DNA from: CBDCFV01 sp965203835
GTDB taxonomy: Bacteria; Chloroflexota; Dehalococcoidia; Lucifugimonadales; UBA3495
Assembly (NCBI GenBank): GCA_965203835.1
Contig: OZ241919.1
Location: 62,001-126,000 of the forward strand
Direction: 5' to 3'
DNA: 64,000 nucleotides
The position numbers and the translations under genes were made by a program. Positions within the stretch are counted from its first letter, which is position 1; each line of letters starts with the position of its first letter. Below the pieces are notes generated by a model. It did not search any database and was not told the origin of the DNA. It saw only the letters and a program-made list of their open reading frames with translations. Below, piece by piece: positions 1 to 8,448 of this stretch.

Positions 1-690
1 GAGCTTTTTATACGGGCTGGCCATCCAACATGGGCTAGTGAGACGCCTAACATCGATCAGGATATCGCAAAAGACGCTGATACGTATTCGCCACTCCTGC
101 GAGACGGCACCATAATTCCACCGCCTTATCACTGTTTCGCCGCATTCTTGGGCAGCCATTTAGAGATGTTGATTTGTTCCAATTCCGGTAGGGAGGTTGT
201 AATTCAACTGGAGGGAAGAGAAGCAAAGCTTTTCGAAGTCAGGCGTGCTATCCAAACCCTTACGCCTACTATCCGATCCTTTGAACGCCGGGAACAAGGA
301 CTAAGCCCATGGACAATTACTTGTGAAGACGATGTCCGAGACCTGTTGTTCGTAATGCTCCGTCCAGTCATCTTCGATATAACCAGGGAAGAACCTGTAC
401 CGTCAAAGGCAGGTACTCATAAGTTTGCAGACCTTTGCAGTAAGGCCGTTCCATTTCTGATCGAATTGAAATGGATTGGCAGGAAAGGAACTTGGAAAAG
501 AAAGATAGAAGAGATTTATGTGGACATACAAACCTATGCCCGGCACCCGGCTTGTCAAAACCTCTTCTTCGTCATAGTAGATTCGATCAAGGATATCCCG
601 GACCCGCGGCAAATCGAGGAAGAATTATCTGGCCTCCAGACAATCGACGGTTTAGATGTCAATGTTCGGGCATTCGTCTGCGAACCATAG
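1..690 (+). CDS. DpnII/MboI-type restriction endonuclease-like protein, 5' partial
   Basis: The reading frame is open from base 1, so the gene starts left of the window and 229 codons are visible. The C-terminal half matches what I know of the DpnII/MboI-like PD-(D/E)XK nuclease domain. An acidic helix (DDVRDLLFVMLRP) is followed by an Asp in the context KAGTHKFADL, then FLIELKW, which gives the E-x-K pair. The family signature QTYARHPACQNLFFVIVD and PDPRQIEEELSG comes next. The expected activity is Mg-dependent DNA cleavage, but no methyltransferase or specificity partner is visible in the window. The N-terminal region is not recognised. It may belong to a defence or mobile locus extending to the left. 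The fold is fairly certain, the biological role is not. Confidence 0.68.
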   Translation, partial: ELFIRAGHPTWASETPNIDQDIAKDADTYSPLLRDGTIIPPPYHCFAAFLGSHLEMLICSNSGREVVIQLEGREAKLFEVRRAIQTLTPTIRSFERREQGLSPWTITCEDDVRDLLFVMLRPVIFDITREEPVPSKAGTHKFADLCSKAVPFLIELKWIGRKGTWKRKIEEIYVDIQTYARHPACQNLFFVIVDSIKDIPDPRQIEEELSGLQTIDGLDVNVRAFVCEP

Positions 691-818
691 GTGGTCTCGT
701 TGAGTACTTGTGCTTGCACCGCATGTTATTGATTACCCGGACTTGTACTCCGCCAACGGATTCTAGGTAGATACTGGGAGAAGCACCACTCTGCAACGTC
801 TTAGCAGATTAGTTCACT

Positions 819-1385
819 TTGGTTATTGCGATTACAACCATCTTAGATTCTTTAGTCCCCTTGATAGATGCCTTAGCATGGCCTCTGGTGGCAATAGCGG
901 TGGCGCTAATATTCCGAAAACCTCTTGCCGCTCTGATTCCTCTAATAGAGAGGATCAAGTTCCCAGGAGGGGAGGTCAATTTAAGGGAGCGGTTAGAGGA
1001 GACCAGATCCCAAGCAGAACGTTCATTGCCTCTTCGTGATCCTCCGCCGGTTGACGAACGTATCCAGGACGTCGCCGACACTTACCCTCGTGGTGCTGTG
1101 ATTGAATCTTGGCTTCTCATTGAGACAGAGTTGAACGATTTGGCAGAAGGTTTAGATGTTCCCATATCCCCATCCCAGAGGAGATCAGCTAGACGGGTGG
1201 CGCAAGCATTAGCAAGGGCAGGTGTATTGGACGACTCGTTAGCAGGGATAGTTAACGACCTACATACCATCAGAAACAGCGTAGTACATTCAATTAACAC
1301 CTCACCTAGCAGGTATGAGGCTCGGGATTATGCTACAACGGCAGCTCGGGTTGTGGCTGCCATTCGAGAAACCCGCGAGAGATAA
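819..1385 (+). CDS. membrane-anchored protein with HEPN/DUF4145-like C-terminus
   Basis: This is a 188-residue protein of unknown function. Residues about 8-35 form one long hydrophobic segment (DSLVPLIDALAWPLVAIAVA), followed by a basic and amphipathic stretch, so the protein is probably anchored in the membrane with its C-terminus in the cytosol. The last 80 residues are helical and contain HTIRNSVVHS. This fits the R-(N/D/H)-x(3)-H motif of HEPN domains, which are often RNases in toxin or defence systems. The start is a TTG without a convincing ribosome site, so the N-terminus is uncertain. It lies next to the nuclease gene upstream, which hints at an accessory or defence context. DUF4145-like membership is my inference from pattern only. 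Confidence 0.5.
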   Translation: MVIAITTILDSLVPLIDALAWPLVAIAVALIFRKPLAALIPLIERIKFPGGEVNLRERLEETRSQAERSLPLRDPPPVDERIQDVADTYPRGAVIESWLLIETELNDLAEGLDVPISPSQRRSARRVAQALARAGVLDDSLAGIVNDLHTIRNSVVHSINTSPSRYEARDYATTAARVVAAIRETRER

Positions 1386-1498
1386 TTGTTCAACATATTC
1401 AATAACTCCGTGGAATAACAACGACGGTGTATGAAAGTCGGAGATATATACTTCTGCACGAAATCAGCCTGTCGACACTCCTTTATGAAAACCTATAG

Positions 1499-1526
1499 TT
1501 GTGATACAAGGTGCGCGTGTTAGAAT
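1499..1526 (+). promoter_or_regulatory. candidate sigma70-type promoter for the amidohydrolase gene
   Basis: TTGTGA (1499-1504) and TAGAAT (1521-1526) are separated by 16 bp. They lie about 55 bp before the start of the amidohydrolase at 1582. The rest of the 1386-1581 gap shows no gene. Confidence 0.4.
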
Positions 1527-1581
1527 ACCCGCTATCTAACATTGGTGCCCCACCGCAACACGCTTAACTGAGGTGCGTTTC

Positions 1582-2715
1582 ATGGCAGGCGAAATCGTAA
1601 TCTCGTCGGACTCACATGTTTTCGAACCACCCGACTTGTGGACCCAGAGGATAGACCCAAAGTTCAAGGACCGCGGTCCCCGTATGGTGAGAATCGGAGA
1701 CGTGGACCAACTGGTTATCGAGAAAGACCAGGTTATATCCGGCATCGGGCTTATATCCAACGCCGGAGCCCGGTTCGAAGCGCCGGAGACTATCTCGGCG
1801 CAAGGCAGGTTTGAAGACGTCCACATCGGCGGCTACGACCCCGAACAGCACCTGAAGGATATGGTCATCGATGGGGTTTCGGGCGAGGTGCTGTACCCTT
1901 CCCAAGGGCTGTTTTACTTCAAGATCGCCGACCCGCCCCTGATGTCCGCGGTGTTCAAGGCGTACAACGATTGGCTGGCCGACTTCTGCCAAGCCGATCC
2001 CCTCAGGCTCAAGGGTCTTGCCATGATCAACCTGGACGACGTTCAGGAGGGAATCAAGGAACTGGAGCGCACCGCCAAAATGGGCTTGGTGGGAGGAATG
2101 ATCACCGAGTACCCCGCTGAGGACCGCCGGTACTTCGGTGAGGAGTACGAACCCTTCTGGGCGGCGGCGCAGGACCTGAACATGCCGTTGAGCCTCCACA
2201 CCGCCACCACCAGGGAGGGCCGGAACAGAAGCCTCGGAAACAGCACCCTCCGTGATGCCAGCCGCCGCGCCAACAAGGTGTTCTGGCCGTCCACATCGTT
2301 GTGCGACATGATTTTCTCCGGCGTGTTCGAGCGGTATCCCAAGCTTCAGGTGGCGATAGTGGAGTTCGAGTTGGCTTGGGCGCCGCACCTGTTGGGCACC
2401 ATGGACTACACCTACCAGGAGCGCCACGAGGAGGCCAGCTACAGATTCAAGGGTGACGCCCTGCCCAGCGATTTTTTCCATAGCAACGTGTACCTGAGTT
2501 TCCAGGAAGACGCCATAGGTATCCGGCTGCGGGACATCATCGGTGTTGACAGCCTCATGTGGGGATCGGACTACCCGCACTCCGAGTCCACCTTCCCCAA
2601 GTCACGGGAAATCCTTGACGACATCCTCACTGGAGTCCCCCAGGACGAGAAGGCCAAAATCGTTGGCGGCAACGCAGCCAAGTTGTACGGATTCGACCTG
2701 GAAAGGATTGCCTAA
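1582..2715 (+). CDS. metal-dependent amidohydrolase (Amidohydro_2/ACMSD-like)
   Basis: This 377-residue protein looks like a TIM-barrel hydrolase of the amidohydrolase-2 family, which includes aminocarboxymuconate-semialdehyde decarboxylase and related C-C or C-N hydrolases. The N-terminal metal site is altered to SSDSHVFEPPDLW. A central SLHTAT supplies a His, and MWGSDYPHSES near residue 330 supplies the catalytic Asp. ATG 1582 is preferred over the GTG at 1573 because GAGG ends about 8 bases before it. The next gene, a hydantoinase-like enzyme, lies 55 bp downstream on the same strand, so the two may act in one ring-opening pathway. The substrate cannot be told from sequence. Families of this kind are strongly expanded in SAR202 genomes. 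Confidence 0.8.
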   Translation: MAGEIVISSDSHVFEPPDLWTQRIDPKFKDRGPRMVRIGDVDQLVIEKDQVISGIGLISNAGARFEAPETISAQGRFEDVHIGGYDPEQHLKDMVIDGVSGEVLYPSQGLFYFKIADPPLMSAVFKAYNDWLADFCQADPLRLKGLAMINLDDVQEGIKELERTAKMGLVGGMITEYPAEDRRYFGEEYEPFWAAAQDLNMPLSLHTATTREGRNRSLGNSTLRDASRRANKVFWPSTSLCDMIFSGVFERYPKLQVAIVEFELAWAPHLLGTMDYTYQERHEEASYRFKGDALPSDFFHSNVYLSFQEDAIGIRLRDIIGVDSLMWGSDYPHSESTFPKSREILDDILTGVPQDEKAKIVGGNAAKLYGFDLERIA

Positions 2716-2770
2716 GAAACAGCGGTCCCGGTTGCAACCCATCTCAACCTGATGAAACGGGAGGAGAGCC

Positions 2771-4222
2771 ATGCTGGACATGATAATCAAGGGAGGAACC
2801 GTGGTAACCCCGTCGGGAGTGGGCGAGTGGGACATCGGCGTTCAGGACAGCAGAATCGCCGCAATTGCATTGCCGGGGCATCTTCCTGACGAAGGGGTCA
2901 CCATTGTCGACGCCACAGGCAGAATCGTGGTGCCGGGAGGAATCGAACCCCACGCCCACGCCGCCGCCAACGTTCAGCCGGGTGCACGGGAACTGGTGCC
3001 TGGAACGCCCAACCCCGGCCCGGCTCTTCACTCGCTGGGGGCTATCTGGGGCGGCACGACGACGGTAGTAGACTTCGCTCCAGTGCCGAACGAGGGAGAC
3101 TTGGTCAAGGGCATCCACGACTTCATCAACCCTTGGCGGGGCAACGCCTACACCGACTATTCCACCCACTGCATATACAAGAACGACAGCACGCCCGACG
3201 CCATTTCCCGTTACGGCGAACTGATCGACGCGGGCTTCCCCAGCGTCAAAATCTTCACCACCGACATCCGCCCTCCGGAAGGCCGCGCCAATTCGTTGAC
3301 CCCTATAGGCAAGATAGACTCGGGGCGGCTGGAACATGTGATGCAGCAGGTCGCCAAACATGACGGCGTGCTGGCAGTCCACGGCGAAGACGACGAGTTG
3401 GTGATGTACAACTACCTGCTGGCCCAAGAACGGGGCCACTGGGACTGGTACAACGTCCACCTCATTCACTCCAAGACGGTGGAGGACCTGGCCTTCCGCA
3501 GCGTGGTGCGGTTGGCCGAACGCACCGGCGTGGGGCTGTACTTCGTCCACGTCACCGCTCAGGACGGGCTTGACGTAATATCCGAGGCCCGCAGCCGGGG
3601 TCTGCCGGTCTACGGCGAGGTATTGACGCTGGCCCTCTCCTTCAACTGCGACCGGTACCGGGAACCGGACGGAATGAAGTACCACACCTACCCGTCCCTG
3701 AAATACGAGGATGACCGAGTGGGCCTCTGGGACGGCCTCATGCGGTCCGATCTGGCCTTCACCGCCACCGACAGCAGCTTCACCACCTATCTGGACAAGA
3801 TTGCAGGCCGCAACGTGGTGGACGTGCGCGGCGGCAACATCGGCATCGAGATACGCATGGGCGTCAACTACACCGAGGCGGTAGTGAAGAAGGGCATGTC
3901 CCTGGAACACTACGCCGACGTTACTTCGAGCAACGCCGCCAAGATGCTGGGAATGTATCCCAGGAAAGGCGCCATCGCCGTCGGCAGCGACGCCGACTTC
4001 GCCATCATCGACCCATCCATAAAGAAGCCCCTGACCATGGACGACCTTCACGTCCCGGACTACTCCCCGTGGGAGGGTTGGGATATAGAAGGGTGGCCCA
4101 CTACGGTCATCCTGCGCGGCAAGATTATGGTGGACGGAGGGCAACTTTTCGCCACCGGCGACGACGGGCAGTTGGTGCCTCGCAGGATCAACCCGCGGGT
4201 GCTGTCGAGGCCGGCGTTCTAA
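2771..4222 (+). CDS. dihydropyrimidinase/hydantoinase-like cyclic amidohydrolase
   Basis: This 483-residue protein has the full length and order of motifs of the dihydropyrimidinase-allantoinase group, which hydrolyse cyclic amides with two metal ions. IEPHAHA gives the HxH pair. The Lys in PSVKIFTTD is the expected carboxylated bridging residue. LAVHGEDDE and FVHVTAQDG supply further His ligands, and TATDSSFTT holds the Asp. The C-terminal GAIAVGSDADFAIIDP strand is typical. A good GGAGGAG site precedes the ATG at 2771. It probably forms an operon with the preceding amidohydrolase. The usual GTDH at the Asp loop is ATDS here, so the substrate may differ from dihydropyrimidines. Confidence 0.85.
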   Translation: MLDMIIKGGTVVTPSGVGEWDIGVQDSRIAAIALPGHLPDEGVTIVDATGRIVVPGGIEPHAHAAANVQPGARELVPGTPNPGPALHSLGAIWGGTTTVVDFAPVPNEGDLVKGIHDFINPWRGNAYTDYSTHCIYKNDSTPDAISRYGELIDAGFPSVKIFTTDIRPPEGRANSLTPIGKIDSGRLEHVMQQVAKHDGVLAVHGEDDELVMYNYLLAQERGHWDWYNVHLIHSKTVEDLAFRSVVRLAERTGVGLYFVHVTAQDGLDVISEARSRGLPVYGEVLTLALSFNCDRYREPDGMKYHTYPSLKYEDDRVGLWDGLMRSDLAFTATDSSFTTYLDKIAGRNVVDVRGGNIGIEIRMGVNYTEAVVKKGMSLEHYADVTSSNAAKMLGMYPRKGAIAVGSDADFAIIDPSIKKPLTMDDLHVPDYSPWEGWDIEGWPTTVILRGKIMVDGGQLFATGDDGQLVPRRINPRVLSRPAF

Positions 4223-4248
4223 CCCCTGAACGTCATCCGTCAATGAAG

Positions 4249-4280
4249 ACGCCCTGGCCAAACTAGGAAGGCCGGGGCGT
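4249..4280 (+). terminator. terminator-like hairpin after the hydantoinase gene
   Basis: ACGCCCTGGCC (4249-4259) pairs with GGCCGGGGCGT (4270-4280) with one G-U. The T tract after it is weak (TTGGTAAT). It sits between convergent genes. Confidence 0.45.
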
Positions 4281-4337
4281 TGGTAATATCAGGAGTGGAG
4301 TTAGAGAGGTCTAATCGCCTGCCGCTTTTCGTTCAGC

Positions 4338-4697
4338 TTATCTAATGTAATCGCCAACTCTACGAATCTCCGACATAACCGTAGATGGTTTCCCCAACCG
4401 TCCGGCATAAAAATACTGGCCGTGCAACAGGCCTTGATGAATGAAATATGCGTTTCTCAAGTCTACCAACCGGAAATCATCGTCTGCTAGGTCAACCAAT
4501 CCAGAACTTACTTCCGGCGACCGTTCCGGCAATACGTCGGTCCGGGCCAGCACCAGTGCAGTAGTCGCCCTGTTTACCGCGCCCCAAGCTTTCTCGGCTG
4601 CGTCTCGAAGGTCTCCACTTTCCAGCATCTTCAAGGCGGACTCGTGCAAACTCCTAGCGTCGTTGAACAAATTACTGACATCCTGCGCTACAACCAT
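4338..4697 (-). CDS. HEPN/PaREP1-like small helical protein
   Basis: This is a 119-residue all-helical protein. The segment DLRDAAEKAWGAVNRATTAL resembles the conserved core of PaREP1/HEPN-like proteins (AxEKxWGAxxxAxxAL), and the family is otherwise poorly understood. A second, interrupted member lies at 6515-7024. HEPN proteins often occur as toxins or with MNT nucleotidyltransferases. No nucleotidyltransferase is seen next to this one, so the role is open. The protein ends shortly after a YFIHQGLLHGQYFYAGRLG segment, where other members have LHxNFYE. The 163-bp gap to the divergent gene at 4861 contains a TATAAT at 4781-4786 on the plus strand but no convincing -35. Confidence 0.55.
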   Translation of the reverse strand: MVVAQDVSNLFNDARSLHESALKMLESGDLRDAAEKAWGAVNRATTALVLARTDVLPERSPEVSSGLVDLADDDFRLVDLRNAYFIHQGLLHGQYFYAGRLGKPSTVMSEIRRVGDYIR

Positions 4698-4860
4698 TCT
4701 ATCCCATCGCTCCTAGTCTGCATCAGCGGAAAAGGATGCTCATCTTTACTCTGTCGATCTGGTACTCATCAGAACATGACTATAATACACGAAACGGCCT
4801 CTATCCCCATACCGATCACGTAGCAATGGACTTCCTACTTTTCCGTTTTGAGGTGCAATT

Positions 4861-6456
4861 ATGGCTAAAGCAACCATCGCGGTATTCTCCGGGCCAACCT
4901 CCACCATCGCCAACTCACCCACCCTGGTTACCGGCAACAAGGGGCGGTTGCCCGGCGAGCGGATGCTGGAAGGTCGCTACGACCACTTGGCGTCCCAAGT
5001 ATTGCATGAGCCGGTGGTAGTCAGGATTCGCAAGTTTACCGGCCACCCGATGGAAGAGGACGCCAAGTCCGTCTATCACGACGACGGCAAAGAATACTAC
5101 GAGGTGGAGTTGCGGCCCGAGGACGGCCCCTACCCCCTGCCTTACGTGGCGAGGCGGGCCGACGGCTCGGCCACCGGGGCGCCCTTCGAGGAAAGCGATC
5201 TCTCAGATCCTACCACCGGATTCGGTGGACGGCAGTTCTTCTATCCCGATGCGTCTCGCATCTTTACCGACATCGACAGGACTATTCCGGGCCGGGATGA
5301 AGACGGGGAGGGCAGCATCTTGGACCGGATGGCCAACTACGAGTTCATCCGGGCCCTGCCTCCGGCGGGATTTGCCGCCAAGGGGGAGGTGGCCGGCAGA
5401 GACTACTTCGCCTACAAGCCATACGGGCTTGCGACGCGGCCCCGCTATTCCGACTTGGCCCGCGTAACCAATACGGTGCAGAAAGCATTGGCGACCGGCA
5501 GCTATGCCGGCGGCATCTGGCTGGAGGGCAGTCCCACGGTGGAGGAGACCACCTACTGGCTGAGCCTGCTGATAGACACCGACCTCCCCATCGCGGGCAT
5601 CGCGTCCCAGCGCACCCACGGACAACTGGCCAACGACGGCGACAGGAACATCGTGGACGCGGTCGGATACATACTGTCCGGTCAGGGCGTTGGGCTGGGA
5701 GCAGTCGGGGTGCAGGACGAGCGCATCTATGCGGCGAGGGAGTTCAAGAAGGCCGACGACCGCCCCGGCAATTACAAGGCCACCGGCGGGCACGGCGGCA
5801 TCCTGGGCACGGTGGGGCCGCCGGTCACCGTCTGGTACCGTCCGGCTTACAACCGCGCCTCCACGTCCGACGTGAACCTGAACCGGCTGCACGAAGAGCT
5901 GGTGTTCCCCAACGCCGTTGGTGACGCCAATCTCACCGCAGTCCGGGTCAAGGACTCGGACGGCGGCCTGCTCTCATCCGCCATTCCCCGGGTCCACATC
6001 GTAAAGTATGGCGCATATATGAGCGAAGACGACCCCCACGACCCGGACAACGAAGTTGACATAATGGCGCGGATACAAAAGGCCCACGATGACCAAGCAA
6101 GGCCGAACGGGGAAGCTCCCCAACTGCACGGTTTCGTACTGGAGGGAACATCTCCCTACGGCATGGGGTCGTCTTCCCAACACGCCGCGTTGACCATCGC
6201 CGCATTCAGCGGGATGCCGACGGTCCGGGTAGGCCGTGCCGACCCCGGCGGACGCGTTCCCTCCGACAACCGGGGAGGATTCAGCATTGCGGGCAGCAAC
6301 CTTGACGCCAACAAAGCACGGCTCTTGCTGATGGCCGCGATGTTGAAGCTGGGCCGTCTGCCCAAAGCGAAGGACCCCAGAAACCCCACCAAGGACGAGC
6401 GGAATGCCGTTATGACCAAGCTGGAGCAGTACCAGGAGATTATTGAGAACCACTGA
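4861..6456 (+). CDS. asparaginase-like amidohydrolase, divergent
   Basis: This 531-residue protein is much longer than bacterial asparaginases (about 330). The start (ATIAVFSGPTSTIANSP) is in the place of the family's TGGTIA strand. GGIWLEGSPTVEETTYWL aligns with the second catalytic region (GTDTMEET), and the following IAGIASQRTHGQLANDGDRN and AVGVQDERIYAAREFKK fit it too. The C-terminal part (GFVLEGTSPYGMG, then GSNLDANKARLLLM) matches the family's small domain. The nucleophile strand and the TD pair are altered (SPT for TDT), so asparagine hydrolysis is doubtful. About 190 residues between the first and second motif have no counterpart I recognise. GAGGT precedes the ATG. Confidence 0.65.
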   Translation: MAKATIAVFSGPTSTIANSPTLVTGNKGRLPGERMLEGRYDHLASQVLHEPVVVRIRKFTGHPMEEDAKSVYHDDGKEYYEVELRPEDGPYPLPYVARRADGSATGAPFEESDLSDPTTGFGGRQFFYPDASRIFTDIDRTIPGRDEDGEGSILDRMANYEFIRALPPAGFAAKGEVAGRDYFAYKPYGLATRPRYSDLARVTNTVQKALATGSYAGGIWLEGSPTVEETTYWLSLLIDTDLPIAGIASQRTHGQLANDGDRNIVDAVGYILSGQGVGLGAVGVQDERIYAAREFKKADDRPGNYKATGGHGGILGTVGPPVTVWYRPAYNRASTSDVNLNRLHEELVFPNAVGDANLTAVRVKDSDGGLLSSAIPRVHIVKYGAYMSEDDPHDPDNEVDIMARIQKAHDDQARPNGEAPQLHGFVLEGTSPYGMGSSSQHAALTIAAFSGMPTVRVGRADPGGRVPSDNRGGFSIAGSNLDANKARLLLMAAMLKLGRLPKAKDPRNPTKDERNAVMTKLEQYQEIIENH

Positions 6457-6514
6457 CAGAGGGCAGGAAGAGTCGGCCGGTCAGGAGTGATAAAATGCGA
6501 CGCATGGAGGATAC

Positions 6515-7024
6515 ATGACCACACCGCTGTCTGACCTTGGTAGTGCCGGCCCGAATGACCATACGGAGATAAGCCGAAGGTTCTTGCGGCAGGCTAAACA
6601 AGAACTTAACGAAGGTGACCAACTGCAAGCCTCGGAAAAGACGTGGGGGGCATTGGCCCACGCCCTGAAAGCGATAGCCCAATCGCGCGGTTAGAGGCAC
6701 CAGGGCCACAATCACGTGATAGCCATTGGTTATCAAATCGCCAGAGAGAGCAGCCGTAGCGACATTGAACTGGCTACCAATCACGCGAATCTACTTCATC
6801 AAAATTTCTACGAGAATTTCGCCGGAACTCGCGTAATCCAAGGTGGCATAGACCTTGTGGAATCACTGCTGCCGGAATTGGACGCCATACGGTCCGCAAC
6901 TCCCCAACCCTTCACAATAGAAGATACGGACGACAGGGGATACCTGCGGTTGCTGACGGGCGACCGCACCTTACAGATCGGCGATTCATCGCCCGTGGGG
7001 TTTTCCATGTTGCACTCCCCTTAA
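6515..7024 (+). pseudogene. HEPN/PaREP1-like gene interrupted by an in-frame TAG
   Basis: An ATG at 6515 with GGAGG just upstream opens a frame of 59 codons ending at TAG 6692-6694. The same frame then continues without a stop to 7024. The first part holds the family core QASEKTWGALAHALKAIAQS, and the second part holds the expected continuation GYQIAREssRSD and NLLHQNFYENF. In related proteins the residue after the last Arg-Gly is usually Trp, so TGG to TAG by one base would explain the break. It could be a recent nonsense mutation, a sequencing error or a suppressed amber codon. The intact product would be 169 residues. The gene ends just before a strong terminator. Confidence 0.6.
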
Positions 7025-7048
7025 CAACGAAACATCAGGGCATAAAAA

Positions 7049-7084
7049 GGGGGCCTTCTCTTGCGGAGAAGGCCCCCTCGTTTT
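7049..7084. terminator. bidirectional intrinsic terminator
   Basis: A perfect 12-bp GC-rich stem (7049-7060 with 7066-7077) has a 5-base loop. TCGTTTT follows on the plus strand and CCTTTTTATG follows on the minus strand. It can therefore end both the plus-strand HEPN gene and the long minus-strand operon that converges on it. Confidence 0.9.
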
Positions 7085-7111
7085 GCCCAGGACTCATGCG
7101 GGAGTGGGCGA

Positions 7112-8404
7112 TTAGTCCGCTGCCAAGGCCAAAAGGGCGTCGTCCGAGCTCCGGCTCAGATTTATCTTTTTGCCGTCTTTGATGACGGCGGAGAGGTGGC
7201 TGCCCTTCTTCAAGACACTGACGTCGGCCAAGGGGTCTTTGTCCAGTATAAGGATGTCAGCCAGCTTGCCGGCCTCGATCGTTCCCAGTTCTCCCTCCAG
7301 GCCCACGGCGAAGGCGTTCTCCCTTGTGTTGGCGACTATCGCCTCCATGGGGGTGTAGCCGCCGTATTTGACCATGATTTCCATTTCGTTGGCGTGCAAT
7401 TCGCCGTAGGGCATTACCGTGGAGTTGCCGCTGTCGGTACCGCAGAGCACCTTGACGCCCAAGGCGCGGGCGTGCTCCAGCATACTGTAGCTGCCTTCCA
7501 GGTTGTGCCTTACTTGATCGACCTCTCTGTCGCTTCTGCCGAAGTCCCGTCCAACCTCGACAGCATGCCTCAGGAAGGTCATCGTCGGCATGATGCGCAC
7601 ACCTTTCTCTACGACGAACTCAAGGTCTTCCTTGGTGGCCAGGTCGGCGTGCATGATCCAGTCCACTCCGGCCTCGGCGGCGGCGCGAGTCGATTCCGAA
7701 CCCCTGGAATGTATTGCGACCCGGGCGTTCCGGCGGTGGGCCTCTCCAACGACCGCCTCAAGCTCCTCCTTGGAGATGGTCTGGAAGTCTCCCCACGTGC
7801 TGTCGGCCATCTTTATGAAGTCGACCCCGTGCTTGCATTGCCGCCGCACCTCCGTGATCATCTCGGACACCGAGTTGGCCAACACACCGTTGACGTGCTC
7901 CGGCGTGCCCATCCATGACGGCTCGTTATCGGAAATACTGCCGTAGGTTACGATGAACCGCCCGGCGCAGTAAATGCGCGGCCCCTCGATCATACCGGCG
8001 TTTATAGCCTCACGCAGAGCTACGTCGATGAACCAAGTCCCGCCGGGGATGGACAAGCTGGTCACGCCGGACCGCAACACGATCTGGGCGTTCTTTGCCG
8101 CCCTTATAGTGGAAAACTCGGGGCTGGTGGCGCCGCGGGCGATGTTCAACCCGGGCATGTTCGGCTGGCCGAAGGACAGGTGGCAATGCCCTTCGATGAG
8201 GCCCGGCATTATCCACTTGTCAGTAGCGTCGATGGTCTCCACGTGTTCCCGGTCCTCCACGTTAATCTGCGGGGGGACCGCCCCGACGCTGAGGATGCGG
8301 TTGCCCTGCACCACCACAGCATCGTTCTGGACTGCCGGCTGGCCTGTTGCGTCAATAAGGGTGCCGTTCCGAATTATCGTGGTCTTCACGCCGTTGTTGC
8401 TCAT
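7112..8404 (-). CDS. amidohydrolase, imidazolonepropionase/Xaa-Pro dipeptidase-like
   Basis: This 430-residue protein belongs to the amidohydrolase superfamily subgroup that resembles HutI and microbial prolidase-like enzymes. The N-terminal beta domain (RNGTLIDATGQPAV) leads to IMPGLIEGHCHLSF with the HxH metal pair. VDFIKMADS holds the Lys, RVAIHSRG and WIMHAD hold the His residues, and LCGTDSG holds the Asp. The C-terminal strand GTIEAGKLADILILDKDP is typical. ATG 8404 is preferred because GAGGAGGAG precedes it; longer versions lack the fold start. It is the last gene of the minus-strand operon that begins at 14218. The substrate is unknown. Confidence 0.8.
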   Translation of the reverse strand: MSNNGVKTTIIRNGTLIDATGQPAVQNDAVVVQGNRILSVGAVPPQINVEDREHVETIDATDKWIMPGLIEGHCHLSFGQPNMPGLNIARGATSPEFSTIRAAKNAQIVLRSGVTSLSIPGGTWFIDVALREAINAGMIEGPRIYCAGRFIVTYGSISDNEPSWMGTPEHVNGVLANSVSEMITEVRRQCKHGVDFIKMADSTWGDFQTISKEELEAVVGEAHRRNARVAIHSRGSESTRAAAEAGVDWIMHADLATKEDLEFVVEKGVRIMPTMTFLRHAVEVGRDFGRSDREVDQVRHNLEGSYSMLEHARALGVKVLCGTDSGNSTVMPYGELHANEMEIMVKYGGYTPMEAIVANTRENAFAVGLEGELGTIEAGKLADILILDKDPLADVSVLKKGSHLSAVIKDGKKINLSRSSDDALLALAAD

Positions 8405-8448
8405 GGACTCCTCCTCTGGTATGCGTTTCTCTTCCAAGAATGGGATGT

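Noticed and set aside
1386..1581. tRNA or small RNA gene in this gap
   Set aside because: No T-arm (GGTTCGAATCC-like) or cloverleaf is visible; only a promoter-like pair was found.
2744..4261. 505-codon open frame on the minus strand
   Set aside because: It is the shadow of the hydantoinase-like gene, which has all its metal motifs.
6692..6694. Pyrrolysine at the TAG
   Set aside because: The family is not a methylamine methyltransferase, and Trp is the expected residue; a nonsense change is simpler.
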